NCBI GenBank assembly: GCA_902623075.1
Contig: CACNSD010000003.1
Span: 47,280 to 111,279 of the forward strand
DNA: 64,000 nucleotides
DNA from: an uncultured Pelagibacteraceae bacterium
GTDB taxonomy: Bacteria > Pseudomonadota > Alphaproteobacteria > Pelagibacterales > Pelagibacteraceae
Direction: 5' to 3'
Of this stretch, positions 9,320-18,221 are shown in pieces. Within the stretch, counting starts at the first letter, position 1. Every line of letters starts with the position of its first letter. Under the pieces are notes generated by a model. That model worked only from the letters and a program-made list of their open reading frames with translations. It did not search any database and was not told where the DNA came from. The position numbers and the translations under genes were made by a program.

Positions 9320-10329
9320 CTTTGTTTTTTTCTTTCTAAGATATCCTTAGGAATTAAAGAAATCAGTCCATTGGGTCTAAAAATACATATAATCATTAAA
9401 ATTAAACCATAAAATATTAAGTCAACTGCGCCACCTGTTCCGCCTAAATAAATCCTAGAATATTCTGAAATAGGAATAAGTATAGAGGCTCCAATAATTG
9501 GGCCCCAAACATTTCCTATTCCCCCAAGCACCGTGATTAGTAAAACTATTATTGATATCTCAATATTGAAAACTCTATCCGGATCAATAATTAAAATATA
9601 TTGTGCAAATAAACTACCCATTGGCGCCATGATCATTGCTGAAATTACATATGCAATAATTTTATAATTTGAAACATTAATGCATAAACTTAACGCAGCC
9701 TGTGGATCATCTCTTACAGCTCTAAGTCTATAGCCTAATTTAGATCTACTTAAGAGCCAAACTACAAAAAAAGTAATTAGAAAAAAAATTAAAAAAACAT
9801 AATAATAGGGAACTTTACTGCTGTGAAATTGAAGGGCGATCCAAGAATCTTCTGGAGTCATTGTAACCCATAATCCTGACGCTGCTCCAACTAGATCCCA
9901 TCTTTGAAAAACTACTTGAAAACTTATTCCTATTAATAATGTTGCAATTGCAAAATAATGACCACTTAAACGTAGCATTGGTATGCCAATTAAAACCGCA
10001 AATATCGCTGAAATAAACATTCCAAAAAATATACTTATCCATGGTGTGATCCCAAATTGCATATAAAAAAATGAAGTGGCGTATGCACCGATTCCAAAAA
10101 AAGCACCATGTCCTAAGCTTATTTGTCCTGAGAAGCCAGCTATTACATTCCATGATTGTGCCATTACTGCGTGCATAAAGATCATTATGAATAAATGAAG
10201 GTAAAAAGAATTTAATCCAAATAATGGAATTGTAAACAGAAGTACCACTAAAGCACCTACAATAGATATTACCTTGTTGTTTGTATTCCAAAGCGGTTCT
10301 GATTTTGCAGCTATTAATTTGCTTTCCAT
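9316..10329 (-). CDS. livM: Branched-chain-amino-acid-type ABC transporter permease (LivM)
   Basis: The 337-residue inner-membrane protein has about nine hydrophobic helices and the LivM landmarks MAQSWNVIAGFSGQISLGHGAFFGIGAY near residue 55-85, the EAA-like loop SRSKLGYRLRAVRDDPQAALSLCINVSNYK and the C-terminal ITVLGGIGNVWGPIIGA. It forms the transmembrane channel with LivH. It overlaps livG by four bases and shares one base with the livH stop. A second long open frame lies inside it in another frame but is not a gene. Confidence 0.94.
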   Translation of the reverse strand: MESKLIAAKSEPLWNTNNKVISIVGALVVLLFTIPLFGLNSFYLHLFIMIFMHAVMAQSWNVIAGFSGQISLGHGAFFGIGAYATSFFYMQFGITPWISIFFGMFISAIFAVLIGIPMLRLSGHYFAIATLLIGISFQVVFQRWDLVGAASGLWVTMTPEDSWIALQFHSSKVPYYYVFLIFFLITFFVVWLLSRSKLGYRLRAVRDDPQAALSLCINVSNYKIIAYVISAMIMAPMGSLFAQYILIIDPDRVFNIEISIIVLLITVLGGIGNVWGPIIGASILIPISEYSRIYLGGTGGAVDLIFYGLILMIICIFRPNGLISLIPKDILERKKQR

Positions 10330-11195
10330 TAGTACCTACCAAAAAGTCCTTGTGGTTTATAAATTACAACTAATAAATAAATCACAAAAACATATAAAAG
10401 TTTAAAGGACGGATCTATTAGAAGACCGCCCAAAGACTCAACTAATCCAATTATTACTCCAGCATATAAGCAGCCGATAATACTTCCAAATCCTCCTAGA
10501 GCTACAGCAACAAAAGCAAACAGAGCAAAATTAATACCAACATCAGTAAATATGAAAAAATAGTTTGCCATCATTCCACCTGCTACACCTACGCATCCAA
10601 GGCCTATTGCCCAGCCAATAGCAAACATTTTGTTAGATGGAATTCCTAATACTTCTGCAGCATGTCTATCTTGAGCCGTTGCTTGTAAGGCAAGGCCAGT
10701 TTCGGTTTTAGTAACAAATAAATATAGACCAATAAAAGCTAATAAACATACAAGACTTGCATAAAGTTGGGGTTGTCCAATAAATACCGATCCAACCTCT
10801 ATTCGACCCTCCAATAAAGGTTTATCGACATTTCTAAAATCAGGAGTCCATAGTAATTGCGCGATTGATCTTATAAATATAGATAATCCAAAAGTAGCAC
10901 AAATTTGGATCAACATTTTAGCTTTTAAAATATATCGAATTAAAAAATAATGAGTGAGGACTCCACAAAAGGCTAATAGTAATATTGTTATTGGTATTGA
11001 GAAAAGTGGATCTAAACCAAATAAAGACCAAAGCCAAAAAGAAGAGAACATAGAAAGCATTAAGTGCTCTCCATGTGCAAAATTTACAATTTCCATTAAT
11101 CCAAAAATTAAACTTAATCCAGCTGCAATTAATGCATATATTAAGCCCATCATTAATCCAGTAACTATTGCTTGAAGAATAATTTCAGATGTCAT
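10329..11195 (-). CDS. livH: Branched-chain-amino-acid-type ABC transporter permease (LivH)
   Basis: The 288-residue permease starts with the LivH pattern QAIVTGLMMGLIYALIAAGLSLIFGLMEIVNFAHGEHLM and contains the coupling loop TKTETGLALQATAQDRHAAEVLGIPSNK and the C-terminal ALGGFGSIIGCLYAGVIIGL. It is the first gene of the minus-strand livHMGF unit and is divergent from the binding-protein gene, with 116 bases between the two starts that must hold both promoters. Confidence 0.94.
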   Translation of the reverse strand: MTSEIILQAIVTGLMMGLIYALIAAGLSLIFGLMEIVNFAHGEHLMLSMFSSFWLWSLFGLDPLFSIPITILLLAFCGVLTHYFLIRYILKAKMLIQICATFGLSIFIRSIAQLLWTPDFRNVDKPLLEGRIEVGSVFIGQPQLYASLVCLLAFIGLYLFVTKTETGLALQATAQDRHAAEVLGIPSNKMFAIGWAIGLGCVGVAGGMMANYFFIFTDVGINFALFAFVAVALGGFGSIIGCLYAGVIIGLVESLGGLLIDPSFKLLYVFVIYLLVVIYKPQGLFGRY

Positions 11196-11311
11196 TAAAA
11201 TAAATTAATTAACTAAATATAGACAATTATATATATAAAAGTAAATCATTGAATTGATTTCTCATATGGTATTAAAATGTTGTTTTAAAAAACAAATACG
11301 AGGGGAAATAA

Positions 11312-12568
11312 ATGAAAAAATTAATTCTTACGGTATTCGCGTTTTTATCATTAGTTTGTGCACCTGTAATTAGTTACGCAAAGGATGTTAAAATCGGGGT
11401 ACTATATCCACTAACTGGCCCTGTGGCACAAGTTGGTAAAGATGCAGTTGCTGCTGTAAAAACTGCCTTAGATATAATTAACAATAGTCATAACATTCCT
11501 GGAATGCCACTGGCAAAAGATGCTGGTTTAAAAGGCTTAGGCGGTGGAAAAATATCTATTGTTGTAGGTGATCATGGTGGAAAACCTGACGTCGGTGTTG
11601 GTGAAACAGAGAAAATGCTAAATTCTGATAAAGTTCATGCGATGTTTGGAGCTTACTATTCATCAGTGACGGGTGCAGCTAGTCAAGTTTCTGAAAGAGC
11701 TGGAATTCCATGGGTAAATGGTGAGTCTACATCTCCAAAGCTAACTACAAGAGGTTTTAAATATTTCTTCAGAGTTACTCCACACGACGGTGAGTTCACT
11801 CAGTTAATGTTTGAGTTTATGAATGACTTTAACAAAAAAAATAGCAACAAATTAAATACTGTTGGTATTATTCATGAAGATACTCTTTGGGGATCAGATA
11901 GTGGAGGCACTCAAGATAAAATGGCTAAAGACCAAGGATATAAAGTTATAGAAAAAATTAGCTATAAAGCAAAAACAACAACTTTAAGTTCTGAGGTTCA
12001 AAGACTAAAAGCAAAAAATCCTGATGTTCTTTTGCCTTCTTCGTATACAGCAGATGCGTATTTATTTTTAAATACTGCAAAAGAGCTCGACTATAATCCT
12101 AAGCTTTTAGTTGCTCAAAACGCTGGTTACACAGATCCTAAATTTATTGATACAATGGGAAGTAAAGCTGAGGGTGTGATTACAAGATCTCCTTTCAATA
12201 CTGACTTAGCTAAAACTATTCCTATGATCGGAACTGTAAATGATCTTTTCAAAACACATTCTGGTGGGAGAGATCTTTCAGATGTGCCTGCGAGAGCATT
12301 TACTGGTTTCATGGCTTTAGCAAATGCAATAAATAATGCAGGATCTACTGATCCAGAAAAAATCAGACAAGCTTTAGTAAATTTAGACATGTCATCAGAG
12401 TCCTTAATCGTTCCTTACAGAGGAATTAAATTTGGAGCTGATGGTCAAAATGAAAAAACTAGAGGTATTTTAATGCAAGTTCAAAATGGAAAATACTGTA
12501 CAGTATATCCATTTGAATTAGCGGCTTGTGAATTAAAATATCCTATGCCTAAATGGTCTGAAAGATAA
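11312..12568 (+). CDS. Periplasmic substrate-binding protein of the Liv-type ABC transporter
   Basis: The 418-residue protein has a signal peptide ending near VISYAKD and then VKIGVLYPLTGPVAQVGKDA, the type I periplasmic-binding fold of the LivK/AmiC/UrtA class. Later family pieces include GAYYSSVTGAASQVSERAGIPWVNGES and EDTLWGSDSGG. It is larger than E. coli LivK (about 370), more like amide/urea binders, so the ligand may not be a branched-chain amino acid; given the neighbouring pyroglutamate genes an amide or glutamate derivative is possible, but this is inference. A clear GAGGGGA ribosome-binding site, rare in this window, sits before the ATG, consistent with high expression. A strong terminator follows. 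Confidence 0.9.
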   Translation: MKKLILTVFAFLSLVCAPVISYAKDVKIGVLYPLTGPVAQVGKDAVAAVKTALDIINNSHNIPGMPLAKDAGLKGLGGGKISIVVGDHGGKPDVGVGETEKMLNSDKVHAMFGAYYSSVTGAASQVSERAGIPWVNGESTSPKLTTRGFKYFFRVTPHDGEFTQLMFEFMNDFNKKNSNKLNTVGIIHEDTLWGSDSGGTQDKMAKDQGYKVIEKISYKAKTTTLSSEVQRLKAKNPDVLLPSSYTADAYLFLNTAKELDYNPKLLVAQNAGYTDPKFIDTMGSKAEGVITRSPFNTDLAKTIPMIGTVNDLFKTHSGGRDLSDVPARAFTGFMALANAINNAGSTDPEKIRQALVNLDMSSESLIVPYRGIKFGADGQNEKTRGILMQVQNGKYCTVYPFELAACELKYPMPKWSER

Positions 12569-12583
12569 AAAAGATTTGATTTT

Positions 12584-12614
12584 AAAAAGGCGGTCAGAAA
12601 TTGACCGCCTTTTT
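12584..12614 (+). terminator. Rho-independent terminator after the binding-protein gene
   Basis: A 13-base-pair stem (AAAAAGGCGGTCA at 12584-12596 with TGACCGCCTTTTT at 12602-12614) closes a five-base loop and runs into a stretch of nine or more T. It is 15 bases after the stop codon. It is one of only three convincing hairpin terminators in the window and isolates the highly expressed binding-protein message from the TerC-like gene. Confidence 0.95.
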
Positions 12615-12671
12615 TTTTTAAATGCAGTATTTATTGAAATATAAAAGAACTTGAAATATTATTAATTTATC

Positions 12672-13283
12672 TTGATTGAAGAGCTCATAATTTTAACCAA
12701 TATTATTTTTATCACTATGATATTAACAGCTGATAATGCTGTAATTGTTGGATCAATAGCTTCAAACTTTGTTCCAAAAAATAGAAAACAAATCATTCTT
12801 TGGGGCGTAATAGGAGCTTTTGTTTTTAAAATTTTTTTTGCAATTTTTGCAACATTTTTATTTGAATTTTATTTTGTAAAAATTTTAGGTGGACTTTTAT
12901 TAATCTGGATTGTTAATGATTTACGAAAAGATTTGTTAGATATTAAGCAAATAAAAACAACATCAAAAAAGGGAAAGGAACCCTCTTACATCAGTAGTGT
13001 TGGTAAAGTATTGTTTGCTGATATCATGATAAGTTTTGACAATGTAATTGGAGTAGTAGCTGCTTCAAAGGGATATTTTGGATATATGATTTTTGGTTTA
13101 CTGCTATCTGTAGTTTTAACCGGCGCATTAGCTACTGTTATGGCTAATTATATTCAAAAACATATATGGATAGCATATGTTGGTTTGGTATTTATATTGT
13201 TTGTTGGTCTTCAGTTAGTAATAGGTGGTTTAGTAGATTTAGAAATCCTTAAAATTAACGAAGAATTTAAAAAATATTTTTAG
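12672..13283 (+). CDS. TerC/YjbE-family integral membrane protein
   Basis: The 203-residue protein begins at a TTG codon; a stop at 12663 in the same frame leaves no room for an upstream ATG, and the next ATG is inside the first helix. The TerC hallmarks are the two acidic membrane motifs TADNAVIVGS near residue 20 and MISFDNVIGVVAAS near residue 115, each within a transmembrane segment, with about six or seven helices overall. TerC-family proteins are linked to metal (manganese/calcium) export and tellurite tolerance. Its end touches the convergent panB stop. Confidence 0.85.
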   Translation: MIEELIILTNIIFITMILTADNAVIVGSIASNFVPKNRKQIILWGVIGAFVFKIFFAIFATFLFEFYFVKILGGLLLIWIVNDLRKDLLDIKQIKTTSKKGKEPSYISSVGKVLFADIMISFDNVIGVVAASKGYFGYMIFGLLLSVVLTGALATVMANYIQKHIWIAYVGLVFILFVGLQLVIGGLVDLEILKINEEFKKYF

Positions 13284-14057
13284 TTAATAAGAATTTTTTT
13301 TACTTGGAAATTTTCTCTTTTTTACGTCTTTTGAGTAATTCGAAACAGCTTTAGATATTTCTTTTATAATATTTGAATATTTTTTAACAAATCTGAAATT
13401 TGTTGGATTTAATCCAATTAAATCATCAAAAACTAATATCTGGCCATCACAATAATTAGATGCGCCAATTCCAATAGTTGGAACTTTTATATTTTGAGTT
13501 ATTGACTTTGCTAAGGAAGTCTCAATACATTCTAAAACAATTGAGAAAACACCTGCTTTCTCTAATAGCTTAGAGTCTTTTATAATTTTATCTCTTTCTA
13601 ATGCTTTTTTACCTTTAAATCTGAAAGACTTATCTGATTGAGGGAGTAAACCTAAATGCCCCATAACAGGAATATTATTTTTTATTAAAGTTTTAATAGT
13701 TTTGTAAACTTTTTTACCACCTTCTAATTTAACTGCATCACATTTTGTTTTAGACATTATTTTTTTTGCATTCTTTAATGCTTCTTGAGAATTTCGATAA
13801 GTATTGTAAGGCATGTCAACAACCATTAGAGATTTTTTTATTCCCTTTCTTACACTTTTTGAATGCTCAATCATCATATCCAAAGAGACTTCTCTGGTCG
13901 ATTTATAATTATATAAAACTGACCCTAAAGAGTCACCCACAAGAATGATGTCACAATAATTATCTAAAACGGATGCAATATTTTTTGAGTAAGCAGTTAA
14001 ACTTACAATTTTTTCTTTATTTTTTTTTTTTAAAATATTTAAAAATTTTTTTTTCAT
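13284..14057 (-). CDS. panB: 3-methyl-2-oxobutanoate hydroxymethyltransferase
   Basis: This 257-residue cytoplasmic enzyme makes ketopantoate from 2-oxoisovalerate and methylene-tetrahydrofolate, the first committed step of pantothenate synthesis. It shows KEKIVSLTAYSKNIASVLDN, DIILVGDSLGSVLYNYKSTREVSLDMMIEHSKSV (metal-binding aspartate region), DAVKLEGG, PVMGHLGLLPQS and a C-terminal IGIGASNYCDGQILVFDDLIGL. The protein is unusually lysine-rich but full length. panC is not adjacent. The cofactor logic connects to glycine cleavage, which supplies one-carbon folate. Confidence 0.93.
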   Translation of the reverse strand: MKKKFLNILKKKNKEKIVSLTAYSKNIASVLDNYCDIILVGDSLGSVLYNYKSTREVSLDMMIEHSKSVRKGIKKSLMVVDMPYNTYRNSQEALKNAKKIMSKTKCDAVKLEGGKKVYKTIKTLIKNNIPVMGHLGLLPQSDKSFRFKGKKALERDKIIKDSKLLEKAGVFSIVLECIETSLAKSITQNIKVPTIGIGASNYCDGQILVFDDLIGLNPTNFRFVKKYSNIIKEISKAVSNYSKDVKKRKFPSKKNSY

Positions 14058-14061
14058 CGGC

Positions 14062-14481
14062 CTACCAGGAGCCGGTATTTTCCATTGAGGCCCAAGGTTC
14101 TAAAGGTTCTAAATTTCCTTCTTGAAGTATTTCAATTGAGATTTTGTCTGGTGATTTAACAAAAGCCATGTGACCATCTCTTGGTGGTCTATTAATAGTG
14201 TAGCCCATATCCTTTAATCTTTGGCAAGTTTCGTAAATATTGTCTACCCTATAGGCAAGATGACCAAAATTTCTTGAACCATTACCTAGCTCATCACCAT
14301 CCCAATTATAAGTTAATTCTATTTCTGCTTTTTCATCATTTGGAGCTGATAGAAAAATTAGAGTATATCTACCTTTTTCATTTTCCATTCTTCTTGTTTC
14401 TTTTAATCCAAGTCCTTTACAAAAAAATCTCAAAGACTCATCTATGTTTTTAATTCTAATCATTGTATGTAAATATTTCAT
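14062..14481 (-). CDS. gloA: Lactoylglutathione lyase (glyoxalase I)
   Basis: The 139-residue VOC-fold enzyme converts the methylglyoxal-glutathione adduct to S-lactoylglutathione. It carries the GloA start YLHTMIRIKNIDESLRFF with metal ligand His5, the ELTYNWD glutamate region, NFGHLAYRVDNIYETC and the C-terminal ISIEILQEG glutamate. The length matches bacterial GloA. It lies four bases upstream of panB on the same strand and 22 bases after guaA; the grouping looks positional rather than functional. Confidence 0.93.
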   Translation of the reverse strand: MKYLHTMIRIKNIDESLRFFCKGLGLKETRRMENEKGRYTLIFLSAPNDEKAEIELTYNWDGDELGNGSRNFGHLAYRVDNIYETCQRLKDMGYTINRPPRDGHMAFVKSPDKISIEILQEGNLEPLEPWASMENTGSW

Positions 14482-14503
14482 AATCCTTCTTTATAATTAA
14501 AAA

Positions 14504-16066
14504 CTACTCTAATTCAATAGTGCTCGGTGGTTTGGAAGTAACATCATATACCACTCTATTAATACCTCTTATACTGTTAACTATCTTATTTGATATAGAT
14601 TGCATAAAAGACTTTTTAAATTCGTAATAATCTGCTGTCATACCATCCTCAGAGGTAATTGCTCTTAATAAGCAAAGATATTCATAAGTACGATTATCGC
14701 CCATTACTCCAACTGTTTTAACAGGTAGTAAAGCTGCATATGCTTGCCAGATTTTATGGTAAAGACCGTGATCTTTTAAAGCTTGAATAAAATAATAATC
14801 TGCTTCTTTCAAAATTTTAATTTTTTTAGTGGTAATTATGCCTGGCATTCGAATAGCCAAACCTGGTCCAGGAAATGGATGTCTTGAAATTATTTCTTTA
14901 CTTAAATTTAGTTCTAATCCTAATTTTCTTACTTCATCTTTAAATAAAAATTTCAAGGGTTCTACTAATTTTAAATTCATTTTTTTTGGTAAACCACCAA
15001 CATTATGATGGGATTTTATTTTAGAAGTCTGACTGCCAGTAACAGATTTACTTTCAATTAAATCTGGATAGAGAGTTCCTTGTGCTAGAAATTTGACGTT
15101 TTTAATTTTTTTAGCATATCTTTCAAAAATTTTTATAAATAGATTACCGATTATTTTTCTTTTTTTCTCTGGATCGGAAATATTTTTCAAACTATTTAAA
15201 AACTCGTTTTTAGCATTTACGTAAATTAAATTAATTTTTAAACGTTTCTTGAATGTCTGAACTACTTGAACCTCCTCATTTTTTCTTAAAAGACCTGTGT
15301 TTACAAAAATACAATAAAGTTTTTTTCCAATAGCTTTATTAAGTAATTGAGCGACTACACTGCTATCTACACCCCCTGATAATGCGCAAATAACTTTATT
15401 ATTTCCAACTTGTTTTCTAACTTCCTTAATGAGCTGATTTTTTTGATCTTTAGGAGACCAATTTCTTTTAATTTTACAAATTAAAAAAATAAAATTGCTT
15501 ATTAATTTTTTTCCATTCTGTGTGTGTGTCACCTCTGGATGAAATTGTACCCCATAATATTTTTTTATTTTATTTTCAACAATAGCAAATTTTGAATTAA
15601 TACTTGATGCAACAACTTTGAAATTATTTGGGAGCTTTGAAACTTGATCCGCATGACTCATCCAAACTTTGTTGGATTTTTTATTTCCAAAAAAATTTTT
15701 TGTTAAAAGACTTTTGTTTTTTTTAAAGACATTAGCCAAACCAAATTCCCGATGCTTTGATTGTTTTACTCTTCCACCATTCAATTTTGATAGTATTTGA
15801 TGTCCGAAACATATTCCAAGAACTGGAATATTAAGTTGTAGAATTTTTTTATCAAAAGAATACTTATTTATTTGATAAACATTTAATGGACCACCAGATA
15901 ATACTATTCCTTTAATACTATAATTTATATCTTTTGGTTTAATTTTTTTGTGACTAACTATTTCTGAAAAAACACCTAATTCTCTGATCCTTCTAGCTAT
16001 TAATTGGGTAAATTGAGAACCAAAATCTATTATTAATATTTTATCAAGATTTTGATCAAGACTCAT
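14504..16066 (-). CDS. guaA: GMP synthase (glutamine-hydrolysing)
   Basis: I take the ATG at 16066 (520 residues), giving [22 protein letters not shown], rather than an ATG five codons earlier that overlaps the upstream gene further. The N-terminal class I amidotransferase shows GICFGHQ with the nucleophile cysteine and FHPEVTHT; the synthetase part shows the P-loop [10 protein letters not shown] and the dimerisation region [13 protein letters not shown], ending [10 protein letters not shown]. It converts XMP to GMP. It overlaps the TPR gene upstream by 11 bases and sits one gene downstream of guaB, so XMP formation and its use are in one operon. Confidence 0.97.
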   Translation of the reverse strand: MSLDQNLDKILIIDFGSQFTQLIARRIRELGVFSEIVSHKKIKPKDINYSIKGIVLSGGPLNVYQINKYSFDKKILQLNIPVLGICFGHQILSKLNGGRVKQSKHREFGLANVFKKNKSLLTKNFFGNKKSNKVWMSHADQVSKLPNNFKVVASSINSKFAIVENKIKKYYGVQFHPEVTHTQNGKKLISNFIFLICKIKRNWSPKDQKNQLIKEVRKQVGNNKVICALSGGVDSSVVAQLLNKAIGKKLYCIFVNTGLLRKNEEVQVVQTFKKRLKINLIYVNAKNEFLNSLKNISDPEKKRKIIGNLFIKIFERYAKKIKNVKFLAQGTLYPDLIESKSVTGSQTSKIKSHHNVGGLPKKMNLKLVEPLKFLFKDEVRKLGLELNLSKEIISRHPFPGPGLAIRMPGIITTKKIKILKEADYYFIQALKDHGLYHKIWQAYAALLPVKTVGVMGDNRTYEYLCLLRAITSEDGMTADYYEFKKSFMQSISNKIVNSIRGINRVVYDVTSKPPSTIELE

Positions 16067-16496
16067 TATTATCTGGTTCAATATTTTTTAATGACTCTTG
16101 AATATCTTTGTTTTCATCACATAAATTTTTACAAACTTTCACAAAACTATCTGAAAGATCTTTAACTTTTATGTAATTAGATTTTTTTAAAGCAATTTTT
16201 ATTAACATTAATAAGGCTTCCTCATTATCAGGCTCAATTAAAAGTGCTGATTCTAAATTGTATTCTTCTTTTCTTTGATTGTCTTCTTGATTATAAATTT
16301 TGGCTAAATATAAATATGAAATAGCGTCTTTTGGATTGAAAACTATATTTCTTTCAAATAAAAAACGTGCATCATCATATTTTTCTTTTTTAAACAACTC
16401 TAAAGCTTCATTAAAAAAATTTTCTTTACTAAAAGATGTACTATTAAAAGAAGTTACAAAAAGTATTAATCCAATTAATTTTAAAAATTTAATCAT
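16056..16496 (-). CDS. Exported TPR-repeat protein between guaB and guaA
   Basis: The 146-residue protein has an N-terminal signal peptide ([18 protein letters not shown]) followed by tandem TPR-like helices such as [40 protein letters not shown] and [19 protein letters not shown]. It should act outside the cytoplasm as a binding scaffold. Its start shares one base with the guaB stop and its end overlaps guaA by 11 bases, so it is translated from the purine operon message although it has no obvious link to purines. Confidence 0.75.
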   Translation of the reverse strand: MIKFLKLIGLILFVTSFNSTSFSKENFFNEALELFKKEKYDDARFLFERNIVFNPKDAISYLYLAKIYNQEDNQRKEEYNLESALLIEPDNEEALLMLIKIALKKSNYIKVKDLSDSFVKVCKNLCDENKDIQESLKNIEPDNNES

Positions 16497-17572
16497 TAAT
16501 ATTTAATATCGTTTTTTACCACATCTACATTATGAACCATACTCTCATAAAATCCAGCTTTTGTAATTTTCACAAATTGTGGTTTATTTCTTAATTTAAC
16601 AATTGTTTTTGATCCAAGATATCCCATAGAAGATCTCAATCCACCTATTAATTTATAAATAACACTCCCGACATCTCCTTTATATTTTACAAAGCCTTCC
16701 ACACCTTCTGGTACATATTTTGAGGAGTCCTTTTGTTTTTTTTGAAAATATCTATCTGCAGACCCTTTATTCATTGCTCCTACTGAACCCATTCCTCTAA
16801 AACTTTTAAAAAGTTGTCCATTTTTTTTTATTAATTTTCCTGGTGTTTCATTTGTGCCTGCAAATAACGATCCAATCATTACAGCATCAGCTCCTGCAGC
16901 AAAAGCTTTTGCTAAATCACCAGAATATTTTATTCCACCATCTGAAATTATTTTAACATTTTTATTCCTTAAAACACTTCTTACATCTAAAATTGCACTT
17001 AACTGAGGAACTCCTATTCCAGCAACTAATCTTGTTGTACAAATAGAACCTGGTCCTATGCCAATTTTAATTATATCTACCCCCAATTTTATTAGGAATT
17101 TTGCAGCCTCTGGTGTTGCAATATTTCCAGCGCATAAGGCAATTTTATTAGTTTTTATTTTTTTTATATATTTGATTATTTCTGCAACTTTTCTTGAATG
17201 ACCATGCGCTGTATCTACTACGATTAAATTTACACCTTCTTTAATTATTTCTTTGGCTCTAATAAACTCATTTGGTGCTGCACCTACAGCTGCTCCTACA
17301 ATTAGTTTTTGTTTTTTAACTTTTTTTATCTCTGATAATTGTTTTTTTATATCGAGGTTTCTATGAATCACTCCAATGCCACCAATTTTAGCTATAGCTA
17401 TTGCCATTCTGCTCTCTGTAACAGTATCCATTGCAGATGATAAAAGTGGTATTTTAAGTTTTAAATGCTTTGTTAAAGATACACTAGTATCTGCATCTGA
17501 AGGTAATATTTCAGAATACTTTGGAGCTAATGTAACATCATCAAAGGTAAGTGCTTCTTTTATAGAAATCAT
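16496..17572 (-). CDS. guaB: IMP dehydrogenase lacking the CBS (Bateman) domains
   Basis: The 358-residue protein has the complete catalytic barrel of [20 protein letters not shown] at the start, the active-site loop [11 protein letters not shown] with Cys178, [21 protein letters not shown], the mobile flap with RYF and [13 protein letters not shown], and [11 protein letters not shown] normal bacterial IMPDH is about 485-490 residues, with two CBS domains inserted in the barrel. Here the chain passes straight from the helix [15 protein letters not shown] (residues 73-87) to the strand KLIVGAAVG (89-97), so the insert is cleanly absent. The enzyme makes XMP, the substrate of GuaA two genes downstream. 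Confidence 0.95.
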   Translation of the reverse strand: MISIKEALTFDDVTLAPKYSEILPSDADTSVSLTKHLKLKIPLLSSAMDTVTESRMAIAIAKIGGIGVIHRNLDIKKQLSEIKKVKKQKLIVGAAVGAAPNEFIRAKEIIKEGVNLIVVDTAHGHSRKVAEIIKYIKKIKTNKIALCAGNIATPEAAKFLIKLGVDIIKIGIGPGSICTTRLVAGIGVPQLSAILDVRSVLRNKNVKIISDGGIKYSGDLAKAFAAGADAVMIGSLFAGTNETPGKLIKKNGQLFKSFRGMGSVGAMNKGSADRYFQKKQKDSSKYVPEGVEGFVKYKGDVGSVIYKLIGGLRSSMGYLGSKTIVKLRNKPQFVKITKAGFYESMVHNVDVVKNDIKY

Positions 17573-17609
17573 AATCTTTTATATATGATTCCTTTTAAAT
17601 TAAAAGTCT

Positions 17610-18221
17610 CTATCGAACTTTTCGACAAATTATAAAACTTTCTTTGGAATCTTTTCTGCTAGATTTTGGTTTAAAAACCTTAACTTCTTTGAAATATTTT
17701 TTGCCATCTGCGACGATTTCGTTAAATGTTCTACCCATAAAAATTTTGGAAATAAAATAAGCATTTTCCTTCATATGATCTTTTGCAAATAACATTGCTT
17801 CTTTACACAGTTCACCTGTTTGAATTGAGTCTATATTTTTTATACCAGTTGTGTCTACAGCCATATCCGACATCACGACATCAACTTTACCATTTATATT
17901 TTTTTTAATTTCTTCTTGAGTTTTTTTTTCAGTGAAATCTCCTTGAATTTGAACACTGTTACTTATAGGTTCCATTTTTTTTAAATCTATAGATATCAAT
18001 TTACTACTTTTAGCTGCTTTGAGAGCATATTGTGACCAACTACCTGGGGCTGCACCAATATCAATTATTGATAAACCACCTTTAAAAATTTTAAATTTTT
18101 CATCAATTTCTATTAATTTATAAGCTGATCTAGCACGATACCCATCTACTTTAGATTGCCTTACATAGATATCTCTTCGCTGTTTATTGACCCAGTTCTT
18201 AGAGATTTTATTTTTTTTCAA
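17610..18221 (-). CDS. rlmE: 23S rRNA (uridine-2'-O-) methyltransferase RlmE (FtsJ)
   Basis: The 203-residue SAM-dependent enzyme shows the RrmJ landmarks: DGYRARSAYKLIEIDEKF with the first catalytic lysine, the SAM loop IIDIGAAPGSWSQYA, then VVMSDMAVDTTG with the catalytic aspartate, AYFISKIFMG with the second lysine, and SSRKDSKESFIICR with the glutamate. It methylates the 2'-hydroxyl of a uridine in the 23S A-loop. It is adjacent to the GT8-like gene upstream with no gap, and 37 bases before guaB. Confidence 0.95.
   Translation of the reverse strand: MKKNKISKNWVNKQRRDIYVRQSKVDGYRARSAYKLIEIDEKFKIFKGGLSIIDIGAAPGSWSQYALKAAKSSKLISIDLKKMEPISNSVQIQGDFTEKKTQEEIKKNINGKVDVVMSDMAVDTTGIKNIDSIQTGELCKEAMLFAKDHMKENAYFISKIFMGRTFNEIVADGKKYFKEVKVFKPKSSRKDSKESFIICRKVR

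Noticed and set aside
9815..10342. 175-codon minus-strand frame inside livM
   Set aside because: It is a +1 shadow of the livM reading frame; its protein is rich in Cys, Trp and Asn and unlike any membrane protein, while livM itself matches its family along its whole length.
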